Positions 23,101 to 31,686 of a DNA stretch of 64,000 nt are shown here, piece after piece. Origin of the DNA: Klebsiella pneumoniae (GTDB taxonomy: Bacteria > Myxococcota_A > UBA796 > SXON01); NCBI GenBank assembly GCA_945862325.1, contig CAMAXZ010000003.1, positions 1 through 64,000 of the forward strand, given 5' to 3'. Within the stretch, counting starts at the first letter, position 1, and each line of letters begins with the position of its first letter. Position numbers and translations under genes: made by a program. The notes beneath the pieces were generated by a model. That model ran no database searches and was not told the origin of the DNA. It was given only the letters and a program-made list of their open reading frames with translations.

Positions 23101-24443
23101 TGTACGCGTGGCTCGCGTCGTTCGGGCGGCGAGACGGTCACGCAGCGACACGGGCGCTGGTCGCCCTGCTGGTCGTGTCCCTCGCGTTGCCGGCGCATGC
23201 GTCGGAGCCGGCGAGCGGATCTGGCGACGAAGCGGCGTGGACGCTCCGGGATGCGCTCCGCCTGGCGCAGGCGGGTAACCTCGACGTTCGAGGTGCAGAT
23301 GCCGACGTGCGGCGGGCCGTGGCCGACGCGGACGTCGCGCGGGCCGCGTGGCTCCCCAGCGCCACCGCCACGGCGACCACGCTCGCCGGCGCCACGGGAA
23401 ACGCGAACGTCGCGGGTCTCGCGGTCGATCCTACCGTCATCGCCGCGGTGCGCCTCGACGTCCCGGTGCTCGACCTCGCGGCGATCGCGTCCGCCCGAGC
23501 CGCGCGCCTGGACGCGCGCGCCGCGGAGGCCGACCGTGACGCGGTGCTCGAGGCCGCCCTCGCCGACGTCGCGCGGCGCTTCGTCGAGGTGCAACGGGCC
23601 GAGGCCGCGGTCACCGCGGTGGAGGCGCGTCTGCGTCACGCCGCCCGACTCGCGGAGACGGTCGGGGCGCGGGTCGAGGTTGGGGCCGCTCCGGCGATCG
23701 ACCTGACGCGCGCGCGGCTCGAGGTTCGGCGTGCCGAGCTCGGCGCGCTCACCCAGCGCACGGCCGTCGCCGCCGCGCGCCTCGCCTTGCTCGAGGCGTT
23801 GGGGGCGCCGCTCGACCGGCCCGTCCGCGTCGCGGTCGCGTCGCCGCTCGCGTCCCCGGCGTCGGTGCCGACCGACGCCGCGCTCACTGCCGCGCTCGAC
23901 GCCGCCCGCAGTCAGCGCCCGGACGTGGTCGCCGCGCGAGCCCGACTCGACGCCGCCGCCGCCGATCGCCGTGCCGCCGAGGCCGATCGCCTCCCGACGG
24001 TCGACGCGTGGGGTGTCGCGCAGGCGCGTGTCGGCGGCGAGCCCGCCGCGGGCGGCGGTGTCCAGGCCAGCGTCCCTCTCTTTCAAGGTGGATCCTTGCT
24101 CGCCGCCCGACGCTCGCGCATCGCGGCCGAGGACGCCCAGGCCGTGGTGGTCGCCGCGTCCGAGCGCGCCGCGGAGGCCGACGTCCGCCTCGCCTTGCAG
24201 ACGGCGCGGGACGCCGCCGCCGCCCTCCTCGTCGCAGCGGACGCCCTCGTCCTCGCCGACGACGAGCTCGCGAGGGCGGAGTCGCGGTATCGCGCCGGCG
24301 AGGGCGCCAACCTCGAGGTCGTCGCCGCGCTCGCGTCGCGTGCGGAGGCCGAGCTCGCCCACGTCGATGCAGTCGCGGCGTTCAACCTTGCGATTGTGGG
24401 TTGGTACGCGGCGAGGGGAGGGGTGAGGGAGTTGGGGGGGTAG
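20118..24443 (+). CDS. RND (HAE1-type) inner-membrane efflux pump in one continuous ORF with a TolC/OMF-like module
   Basis: GTG start overlapping MFP stop; FIHRPVLALVVSVLL, GLVVDDAIVVLENIVRHME, LVGLVTKNGILIVEYA; then ATRALVALLVVSLALPAHASEP and OMF-like repeats from about 23140; no stop between. Confidence 0.85.
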   Translation: MNATDVFIHRPVLALVVSVLLCLMGALGYTLLGVRETPDVESPVVTVTTAWPGADPAIVESDVTEPLERELNGIEGVRTLSSTSTDGRSEITIEFALERDIEDAANDVRSRVSRARRALPDEVDEPTVSKSDAGASSVMFLRLVGEGSDLLELTDVADTVVRSRLENVPGVSGIDVFGGQTYAMRIDLDAAQMAARGVTVADVERALDSGNVELPTGRIEGAATQLTMHLDGGLRTPDEFGAVVVRTDGDARVSLRDVATVRLGAANERTAGRADGVPAISIPIDPQAKANVVDISDEVWRRIPEVQADLPDGMRLDVVFDRAEFVRRSIHDVQLTLLVAFGLVVAVIFAFLRDLRATLVPAVAIPVSIVATFLVLWLAGFTINVFTLFGLVLAIGLVVDDAIVVLENIVRHMEDGESPIDAAIHGTREIAGAVVATTLVLVVVFLPVVFTGGATGRLFLEFGVTVAASVAISMVVALTLTPMLTSRIARVSAKSHATPGLLDRGFAWSLAVTLARPWLVLPVLAGAMITGVLGLQTVPREFFPIEDRSNFFVRADAQEGATFAYTDARMRELEALLLPLVPERRVALARVATGRGGVAAPTNAGSIFFSLLPPDERERSQQEIVAALRGPIAEVTAFRVIPIQTPTVGRGFSAPLQIVLQHPDFDTLAAHLGDFVRAVREIPGLTSVNEDLRLDRPELGLRVDRDRAAAVGVSVRDVARTLQVLTSAAELSTFKRGVRQYDVIAELDHEGRDTPGDLGGVYVRAADGGLVPLSNLVTGEERVAASTRYHYQRSPSATISANIEGITIGEGIARVEALARETLPAGFRTALAGQAKDFVEGTSSLATMFLLALVLVYLLLAAQFDSFVSPVSIMLTVPLALAGAFVALQITGMTLSFFAQVGLILLVGLVTKNGILIVEYARQLGHTEGLDPWAAAEKATRLRFRPILMTSVATIGGAVPIAIGISGESRAALGVAVAGGMLSATILTLYVTPVVYAWLASFGRRDGHAATRALVALLVVSLALPAHASEPASGSGDEAAWTLRDALRLAQAGNLDVRGADADVRRAVADADVARAAWLPSATATATTLAGATGNANVAGLAVDPTVIAAVRLDVPVLDLAAIASARAARLDARAAEADRDAVLEAALADVARRFVEVQRAEAAVTAVEARLRHAARLAETVGARVEVGAAPAIDLTRARLEVRRAELGALTQRTAVAAARLALLEALGAPLDRPVRVAVASPLASPASVPTDAALTAALDAARSQRPDVVAARARLDAAAADRRAAEADRLPTVDAWGVAQARVGGEPAAGGGVQASVPLFQGGSLLAARRSRIAAEDAQAVVVAASERAAEADVRLALQTARDAAAALLVAADALVLADDELARAESRYRAGEGANLEVVAALASRAEAELAHVDAVAAFNLAIVGWYAARGGVRELGG

Positions 24444-24483
24444 GCGTCGGGCGTCGTGATACGATGTCGTTGGGGGTCTCCGC

Positions 24484-26286
24484 ATGCTTGCGCTCGCCTT
24501 CTTCGGCGCCTGTTTGATCGACACGGCCACGTACGAGCGCCGCCGAGCAGCGCTCGCCGACGACGACCACGACTCGTACGTTCGGGAACTCGACTGCGAT
24601 GACGGCGACGCATCGGTGTTCCCCGGCGCGCCGGAGCTTTGCGACGGGGTGGATCAGGACTGCGACGGCACCGCGGATGAGGATCCGGTCGAGGCGCCGA
24701 TGTGGTACGGGGATCGCGACGGTGACGGAAGCGGGGGCGCGACGGGGTTTGGTGTCATGGCGTGCGAAGCGCCTGAGGGCCATGTGGCGGACACGCTCGA
24801 CTGTGACGATGATGACCGGGACGTATACCCGGGCGCCGCGGAGACGCCGTACGACGGCGTGGACGACGACTGTGACGGCAGCGACCTCACCGATGTCGAC
24901 GGCGACGGGGGCGTCGCGATCGAAGCGGGCGGGGACGACTGTGACGACCGCGACGGCGCGACGCACGTGGGGGCGGCCGAGGGGTGGGGAGACGACGGCG
25001 CTGACAACGATTGTGACGGCGACGCTCACGATCCCGTGGAGTGGACGACCGACCTGGCCCTGACGCGGATCGACGGGGTAGCGCCGGGAGGAGAGTTGGG
25101 ACGCCGGTTCGACGTGTGGCTCGAGGGCGACTGCGTGTTTGCCACCGCGCCGTACGCCGACGCGGCGACTGGAGCCGTGTATGCGATTCCCGCGGCGCCA
25201 GGCGTCATCAGGGCGGACGCGGCGGGCTTCGTCGTCGGCAGCGTCGGCTCTTCATTCCTGTCGGCGACCGTGGACGCCAGCGCTGGTGGGAGCGTCGCAG
25301 TCTCTCAGGTGACCGATCGCGATGGCGCGGGCACGGTGTTCCTCCTGGACGGAACAGGGCTCTGCGCCGGCGACGCTGGAGTGGTGGACTCCTTGGCAAC
25401 GTTGACAATCCGGGGGGTGGAAGCCGACTCCTACTTCGGGTCGGACGCGGTGTGGCTCGATGACGTCAACGGAGACGGGCTGTCCGAGCTCGCGGTGACC
25501 GCGCCGGGCGCCGACGGTGGTGGTACCGGTCGCGGCGCGCTCTACGTATGGGAGTCGCCGGGCTCCGGTACCGTCGACAGCGCGTCCGCGGACCTGGCAC
25601 TCTTTGGAACGCAGGATGGAAGCGGACTTGAGGTCGTCACCACCGCGTACGACGACGCCGGCCCAGGCGTACCTTGGGTGGTCGTCGGCCAGCAAGTAGC
25701 TACCCCGGGCACCGTCGGGCTCTTTGTGGTCGACGCGCTCTCCGCCAGGAGTGGCCCGCTCGACGCCGCCGCCCGGGGCGGCATCGTCACGTGGTCGACC
25801 GGTCGCCTGTTCTCGGCCACGACAGTCGGCGACACGGACTTCAATGGGGCCGACAACCTGGTGGCCGGCACTTGGGCCTTCGGGTTGTGGGACATCTCGA
25901 ACCTGGACGGCGTCGTCGACGAAGCGGACTTTGAGGCGCTGCTCACCCACAACACCGACGGGGAGTGGATCACCGGGGTCGCGCGCGTCGACGACTACGA
26001 CGAAGACGCGCGCGCGGACATCGTGTTGCTCGCGGACGACGCACCGCAGGGCACTGGGCGCGGCCAACTCGCTCTGGTTCCCGGTGCGCGCACCTTCGGT
26101 GGGAGTCTGGACTTCGGCACGGTGCCATTCACGGCGCTTGGCGGGACCGGCGAGAGTTTTGCTTATCGGGCGCGGCCCGCAGGGGATCTCGATGGCGACG
26201 GCGTGCCCGAACTCGCGGTCGCAGCGCCGGGTGCGTCCCACGGGGCTGCCAACGAAGGTTCGATCTACTTTATGCCTTTGCCCTGA
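24484..26286 (+). CDS. MopE-type metal-binding-repeat / FG-GAP surface lipoprotein
   Basis: MLALAFFGACLID lipobox; DCDDGDASVFPGAPELCDGVDQDCDGTADED; FG-GAP-like repeats. Confidence 0.85.
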   Translation: MLALAFFGACLIDTATYERRRAALADDDHDSYVRELDCDDGDASVFPGAPELCDGVDQDCDGTADEDPVEAPMWYGDRDGDGSGGATGFGVMACEAPEGHVADTLDCDDDDRDVYPGAAETPYDGVDDDCDGSDLTDVDGDGGVAIEAGGDDCDDRDGATHVGAAEGWGDDGADNDCDGDAHDPVEWTTDLALTRIDGVAPGGELGRRFDVWLEGDCVFATAPYADAATGAVYAIPAAPGVIRADAAGFVVGSVGSSFLSATVDASAGGSVAVSQVTDRDGAGTVFLLDGTGLCAGDAGVVDSLATLTIRGVEADSYFGSDAVWLDDVNGDGLSELAVTAPGADGGGTGRGALYVWESPGSGTVDSASADLALFGTQDGSGLEVVTTAYDDAGPGVPWVVVGQQVATPGTVGLFVVDALSARSGPLDAAARGGIVTWSTGRLFSATTVGDTDFNGADNLVAGTWAFGLWDISNLDGVVDEADFEALLTHNTDGEWITGVARVDDYDEDARADIVLLADDAPQGTGRGQLALVPGARTFGGSLDFGTVPFTALGGTGESFAYRARPAGDLDGDGVPELAVAAPGASHGAANEGSIYFMPLP

Positions 26287-27671
26287 GTCGGCCGCGCGTC
26301 CGCCCACGCACCTGACAACGGGCCCACTTGGACCGGCTGGTGTCCCTCCGGGGGAGACGCCTCCAACGTGGCACCGCCTCGGACCCAGTACAAGACGTCG
26401 AGGTCCCATCCGTGCGCCGTCGGGTACACGTGTTCAGCCGGAGGTGCAGAGAAGTTCCGCAGAAACGTTCGCTGCGCCTCGAACTCAGAGCGAAGCTGCC
26501 GCCGATGGGTCTCGAAGTCCACGGCGGGACGCAGGCCCAGAACCGCGATGGCCACCCAGAGGACCGGCGCCGCCGGTAGCCTGGCCGCCATCGCGACGAT
26601 CAGGATGATCCAGCCTTCGAGCATGTACTGGCGCGCGTGCGCGCTGCCGAGGAGCGGGAGCGCGAAGGCGACGGTGACCGCGGGGAGCCACCGGCGCTCG
26701 CGCGCGAGGAACGTCGCGGCGGACACCACGAACGCTGCGGCGTGAACGGGGCTCGGAAGGAAGACAAGAAGCATGGGAAGCCCCAGCGTCCAGGCCGGTA
26801 ATCTGGGAAAGCTCGCCGCGATCATGACCGGCACTGCGGGCACGAACAGCGCGAGCGTGTCGATGTGGTATCGGACGTTCTCGGGCACGTGGGCCAGGCC
26901 CAGTTTCTCTGTCGACGTGGCCGCGCCCACGGCCAAGCCTGCCAGGAGGAGCGCCCCGACCCCGCGGTGCCGCGACGTGGCCAACACCCCCGCCAGCGCG
27001 ACGGCTGCCATCTCCTTGAAGCCGAGACTAAGCGTGCCGAACAACGCGATCACGAGCGGTCGGCGTCGATGGCGCATGGCCACCAGGGCGAACACGAGGA
27101 ACGCCAGACTGCCGGCGGTCGTGAGCCAACTCCGCCACGTCAGCAGGTCTACGAACACCTGGTTCGTCAGGAGCAACAAGCCCAAGGTCGTCCAGGCCCC
27201 GATCGACGGGCGCGCGAGCGCCAACATCCCGACTCCGCACGCGACCCAAAGGCCGACGAGGCACCAGCGAGCGAGTTCGCCGTCGATCCCCGATTGTGCG
27301 CTCAGCCACCAAACGAACGCGTTCGCCGGCCGGCGGTAGCTGAGCCACTCCGGGCCGTACACCCAGGCCAGCGGCGCGCCCTGCGTCTGCAAGCCCCACA
27401 TAAGATACCCGAAGTCGTCCCGGGCGACCGGCGTCCGCGACTCGAACGCCGCGAATCCGAGCAGCGCCGCAGCCGCCGTGAGCGCACCCGCCGTCGATGG
27501 CCAAGGCGCGTCGCCGGCACCCGAGGGATCGGCTGGAGCCCCCTGCGGCGCGGTCACGTTCGGGGTCCGGACATCGCTGTTGCGTATCCGGCGCGCTCGC
27601 TCGCCGCCCGATCGCGCTGCGGCTCGTGCTACCGGGCAGTGGCCGCCGCGGGCACCGCCCCCCGCGCGCAC
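26265..27671 (-). CDS. Polytopic membrane protein, GT39-like; start uncertain
   Basis: Acidic pair VARDDFGYLMWGLQTQG after TM1, many TM helices; 3' end overlaps convergent gene by 22 bp. Confidence 0.6.
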   Translation of the reverse strand: MRAGGGARGGHCPVARAAARSGGERARRIRNSDVRTPNVTAPQGAPADPSGAGDAPWPSTAGALTAAAALLGFAAFESRTPVARDDFGYLMWGLQTQGAPLAWVYGPEWLSYRRPANAFVWWLSAQSGIDGELARWCLVGLWVACGVGMLALARPSIGAWTTLGLLLLTNQVFVDLLTWRSWLTTAGSLAFLVFALVAMRHRRRPLVIALFGTLSLGFKEMAAVALAGVLATSRHRGVGALLLAGLAVGAATSTEKLGLAHVPENVRYHIDTLALFVPAVPVMIAASFPRLPAWTLGLPMLLVFLPSPVHAAAFVVSAATFLARERRWLPAVTVAFALPLLGSAHARQYMLEGWIILIVAMAARLPAAPVLWVAIAVLGLRPAVDFETHRRQLRSEFEAQRTFLRNFSAPPAEHVYPTAHGWDLDVLYWVRGGATLEASPPEGHQPVQVGPLSGAWADARPTQGKGIK

Positions 27672-27700
27672 CGCCCCCCGCGCGCCGATAGTGGCGGCGC

Positions 27701-28393
27701 ATGCCCTTCCACGACGAACTTCCCCCGGCCCTCGAGCGTCCCCAGTTTCCGCACCGGTTGCCCAGCGACCACCCGCCGCGCATCCTGATGTTGTACGGCT
27801 CGCTCCGGGCGCGCTCGTACAGCAGGCTGCTTGCGGAAGAAGCGGCGCGCGTCCTCGAAGGTTTGGGGGCGGAGGTGAGGTGGTTCCACCCGCACGAGCT
27901 GCCGGTGAAGGGCGCCGCCGACGACGATCATCCCAAAGTGCAGGAGCTCCGCGGGCTCTCGGAGTGGTCGGAGGGACAGGTCTGGTCGGCGCCAGAGCTG
28001 CACGGCAACGTGTCCGGCCTGTTCAAGAACCAGATCGACTGGATCCCTCTCAACATCGGCGCGATGCGCCCCACGCAGGGACGCACCCTCGCGGTCATGC
28101 AGGTCAGCGGCGGGAGCCAATCCTTCAACGCCGTGAACACCCTCCGCGTGCTCCGGCGGTGGATGCGCATGATCACCATCCCGAACCAGTCGAGCGTGCC
28201 CAAGGCGTTCGAGCAGTTCCACGAGGACGGTCGCATGAAGGACAGCGCGTACCGTGACCGTGTGGTCGACGTGATGGAAGAGCTCTGGAAGTTCACGATC
28301 CTCACGCGCGATCATCGGGATTTCCTCGTTGATCGATACAGCGAGCGTCGGGAGGCGGCGGCGGCGGGTCGGCCGGACGTGCGGATTGGGTGA
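27701..28393 (+). CDS. arsH: ArsH-type NADPH-dependent FMN reductase
   Basis: [107 protein letters not shown]. Confidence 0.96.
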   Translation: MPFHDELPPALERPQFPHRLPSDHPPRILMLYGSLRARSYSRLLAEEAARVLEGLGAEVRWFHPHELPVKGAADDDHPKVQELRGLSEWSEGQVWSAPELHGNVSGLFKNQIDWIPLNIGAMRPTQGRTLAVMQVSGGSQSFNAVNTLRVLRRWMRMITIPNQSSVPKAFEQFHEDGRMKDSAYRDRVVDVMEELWKFTILTRDHRDFLVDRYSERREAAAAGRPDVRIG

Positions 28394-28409
28394 GGCTGCG
28401 GGCGCGTGG

Positions 28410-28910
28410 CTACGCCCGCTGGGCGTCCACGAGGTAGACGTCGTGGTCGGACAGCCGCGCACCGTCGGCTTCCGCGGCGATCCTCCGGACGCTCGCCGAC
28501 CACGCGCTCGGGATGGCCACGTGGTCGATGCTGAGCAGGCCCGGGATGCGATGGCGAAGCAGGGCCGTCGGTACGTAGAGTCCGCGTGATTCGACGAGGG
28601 CGGCGATGTGGACGCGCCCCTCCTTGCTGCCGGCGTGCTCCGGGCCTGTGATGGCGTGGTTCCAGTCGCCGCCCCAAACCAGGGGCCCAGGTGAAAGCGC
28701 GCTGGCGAGCTGGTGCACGGCGTGGTGGGTGCGCTCGCCGTGGCGGCCTTCGATCCAGGGATGACCTGACCCACAACCTCGCCACGGCAGGATCGAGCTG
28801 CACCAAGTGACACCGTCGATGCGCGCGGCCGCGCTGGCAGGGTGAGGGTCGTCGAGGGGCGCCAGTTCCCGGCGCGACAAGACCCGCGCCCAGGCTCTGC
28901 CGTGAGCCAT
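28410..28910 (-). CDS. Endonuclease/exonuclease/phosphatase-like protein
   Basis: LVWGGDWNHAITG, LLSIDHVAIPSAW, GARLSDHDVYLVD motifs. Confidence 0.6.
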   Translation of the reverse strand: MAHGRAWARVLSRRELAPLDDPHPASAAARIDGVTWCSSILPWRGCGSGHPWIEGRHGERTHHAVHQLASALSPGPLVWGGDWNHAITGPEHAGSKEGRVHIAALVESRGLYVPTALLRHRIPGLLSIDHVAIPSAWSASVRRIAAEADGARLSDHDVYLVDAQRA

Positions 28911-28956
28911 GTCTCCACCCGTCGCGCGCCACGTCGCGGACGACGGGAGCGCGCCC

Positions 28957-29964
28957 TCACCACCCGTACCGGACCCGATGGTAATCGAGCCAGTCGGAGA
29001 TCGCCGGTGCCGAGGGCGATGCGCGCAGGCCGGCGACGATGCGCTCGGAGGCCGCGAGCGCGATGCCGTCTGGCGCGCGCAGGGTGGCGCACATCAGCTC
29101 GCCGACGGTGCATAGCCCAGGGAAGCGGCGAGCCAGCGGCGTGGACGCGACGGCGCGCGCGTAGTCCACGTTCGCCGCGGGGCACACGACGACCACCCGC
29201 GCGTCGACGACGGCCAACCCCGGCGCGACGCCGGAGCGCTGGAGCTCGTCGGCGAGCAGACGGAGACGGAGGAGCTGGTAGAACGGCTCGTACAGGAAGT
29301 CGTCGATCGGCACGCTCCCGACGAAGGCCGAGTCGCGCGCGAGGTACCTCCCCGCGAACCTGCGGCGGCGGGTCTCCCCCGACGGTCCGGCGCCCTTGTC
29401 TTCGGGCCGTAGGTACTCCTCGCAGTACTTCCACTCGAACACGAGCGCGCGGAGCCCGGCGGCGGTCCGCCCGACGATCAGCGCGTCCGCGCTGGTCTGC
29501 ATCGCCCCTCGATTCAGCCGGCCTCCTTCGATCGGCGCACTCCAGCCGACCCACTCGAACTGCACGAGCCCCGCAGGAGCGCCCGAGGGATCGGGGATCG
29601 GCACGAGGTCGAGCACGTCCGGGTCGATCTGGTGCACGAACGCCAGGAGCAGCGCAGGGTTCGCGGCGAGGGGAAGGAGGAAGTTGACGCAGGCGACCTG
29701 GGAGCTCGCGAGGTTGCGCGTCGGCCCGTCGCCCGGCGCATCGCCGCTACGACCGCTCCGCCACCACGAGATCTTTCGCTCACGGAAGACGTCGAGCGCG
29801 CCCCCCGGACCACGAAGCCCGGGGAACAAGTTCTCTTGCTCGTGCCCGAGGGCGACGAGGTGGCCGTGTCGTCGGCCCGTGTCGTCGTCGGGGGTCCGCG
29901 CGCTCGCGGAGAGGGTGTCGCGGAAGCGCGCCTGTTGCGCGCGGGCCTGGATACCGAAACGCAT
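28957..29964 (-). CDS. Putative PD-(D/E)XK nuclease, resembling the PGN_0703 family
   Basis: SQVACVNFLLPLA and LRALVFEWKYCEEY (E-x-K) motifs. Confidence 0.5.
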   Translation of the reverse strand: MRFGIQARAQQARFRDTLSASARTPDDDTGRRHGHLVALGHEQENLFPGLRGPGGALDVFRERKISWWRSGRSGDAPGDGPTRNLASSQVACVNFLLPLAANPALLLAFVHQIDPDVLDLVPIPDPSGAPAGLVQFEWVGWSAPIEGGRLNRGAMQTSADALIVGRTAAGLRALVFEWKYCEEYLRPEDKGAGPSGETRRRRFAGRYLARDSAFVGSVPIDDFLYEPFYQLLRLRLLADELQRSGVAPGLAVVDARVVVVCPAANVDYARAVASTPLARRFPGLCTVGELMCATLRAPDGIALAASERIVAGLRASPSAPAISDWLDYHRVRYGW

Positions 29965-30097
29965 GGTGCGGGTAGGGTAGCGCGGCGGCGTGGCGAAGGT
30001 CACGACGGGCGTGGGCGCGCCGGCCGCCGGTGATCGACAACGACAAATTCGAGCGGGGTTCTGTCCGTACGAGCCCGCCGTTGGCGTCAGGTCGGGC

Positions 30098-31372
30098 ATG
30101 GAGACCTGGATGCCAACCCGACGCCACCGACGCCTCGTCCTTGTGTCCCTCGACTGGCTTCGCCCGAAGGATCCGCGCGTCAGCCTCGGTCACGCCTCGC
30201 TCCGCGCGCGCCTCGCCGACGTCCCCGACCTCGAGGTGTTGGCTGTCACCTGCGCCGTGAACGCGCCGGGGTTCGACGGGGAGAGGCTGCTCGCAGACAT
30301 CCTCCGCGCCTCCCGCGGCGGCGCGGACATCGCCATCGGCGTCTACGTCTGGAACGAGCCCGTCGTTCAATGGCTACTTCCCGCGCTTCGGCGCGCAGGC
30401 TTCTCCGGCCGGATCCTGCTCGGCGGTCCCCAGATCAGCTACGCCCCGTCGGGAATCCAGGCGACGTACCCGGCGGCGGACGGCTTCATCCGCGGCTACG
30501 CCGAGGAGGCCCTCGCCGCGGTCGCCGCCACGGATGCCGCGATCGTGCTCGACGGCGTCAGCTGGCAGCGTGGGCACGACGCGACGACCCCGGCTTCTGC
30601 CGAGCTCACGCGGCTCCCATCGGCGATCCTGACCGGGATCCTCCCGATCCAGCCGTTCATGCGCTGGGAGACGCAGCGCGGCTGCATCTACTCCTGCTCC
30701 TTCTGTCAGCATCGCGAGTCTGGTGCGCGCCTGCGGCAGCGTGTTCTCGCCGACGACCGTGTAGCGAACGAGGTCGACGCGCTTGTTGCCGGTGGGGCGC
30801 GGGACATCGCGGTGCTCGACCCCATCTTCAACGCGAATCCGGCCGCCACGGACATCCTTGGTCGCTTCGCCAGGAAGGGCTTTCGCGGGCGGTTGTCGCT
30901 CCAGTCGCGGTTCGAGATGGTCGACGCCGACTTCCTCGACGCGTGTGGTGGGCTCGATGTACGGCTCGAGTTCGGCCTCCAGACGATTCACGCCTCGGAG
31001 ATGCGGGCGAGCGCCCGGATGAACGACCTCGTCCGCACGGAGGCGGTCATCGCCGAGCTCCACCGTCGCGGTATCGCGTTCGAGGTCTCGCTCATCTACG
31101 GGCTCCCGACGCAGACGCTCGCCTCTTTCGAGGCCAGCGTTCGCTGGTGTCAGGAGCGCGGGGTGCCGGTCATACGCGCGTTCCCGCTGATGCTCCTTCG
31201 TGGGACCGCCCTCGAGCGCTCGCGGCGCCGTTGGTCCCTCGTGGAGAGCGACGACACAATCCCGGTGGTCGTCGAAAGCGACAGCTTCAGCAGGACAGAG
31301 TGGGAAGCGATGCGGGCGCTTGCTGACGCCTTGCCCGTAGACGACGCTCCCCGCGTCCTGGGTGCGGCCTGA
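30098..31372 (+). CDS. Cobalamin-binding-domain radical SAM protein
   Basis: ILLGGPQISYAP (B12-like), RGCIYSCSFCQHRE (CX3CX2C). Confidence 0.88.
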   Translation: METWMPTRRHRRLVLVSLDWLRPKDPRVSLGHASLRARLADVPDLEVLAVTCAVNAPGFDGERLLADILRASRGGADIAIGVYVWNEPVVQWLLPALRRAGFSGRILLGGPQISYAPSGIQATYPAADGFIRGYAEEALAAVAATDAAIVLDGVSWQRGHDATTPASAELTRLPSAILTGILPIQPFMRWETQRGCIYSCSFCQHRESGARLRQRVLADDRVANEVDALVAGGARDIAVLDPIFNANPAATDILGRFARKGFRGRLSLQSRFEMVDADFLDACGGLDVRLEFGLQTIHASEMRASARMNDLVRTEAVIAELHRRGIAFEVSLIYGLPTQTLASFEASVRWCQERGVPVIRAFPLMLLRGTALERSRRRWSLVESDDTIPVVVESDSFSRTEWEAMRALADALPVDDAPRVLGAA

Positions 31373-31686
31373 GCGGCGGTGCGTTCGTCGTTCTGGAGGC
31401 GGTCGGGGCGGACCTCGCGGCGTCCTATGCGCGGCCTCGAGGTGCGTCCGTGGCCCTCGATGCCTTCGAACGCAGCGTGGCCGAGCCTGGCATCCCGTTC
31501 CTCCTGACCCTCGACGACGGCGCGCGGTCGAGAGCTCCGGCGGCTCGGTGAGCGTGCTGGCGTGAAGTGTGCGGGTTTGAGTTTCAGAATCAGCGGATCT
31601 ATGAGTACCGCGACGGCGGACTCAGCGTGAAGTGGAAGAAACGCTTCGATGGACTGGCTGAATCCATCGAGGCCGCAAAGACGCCG

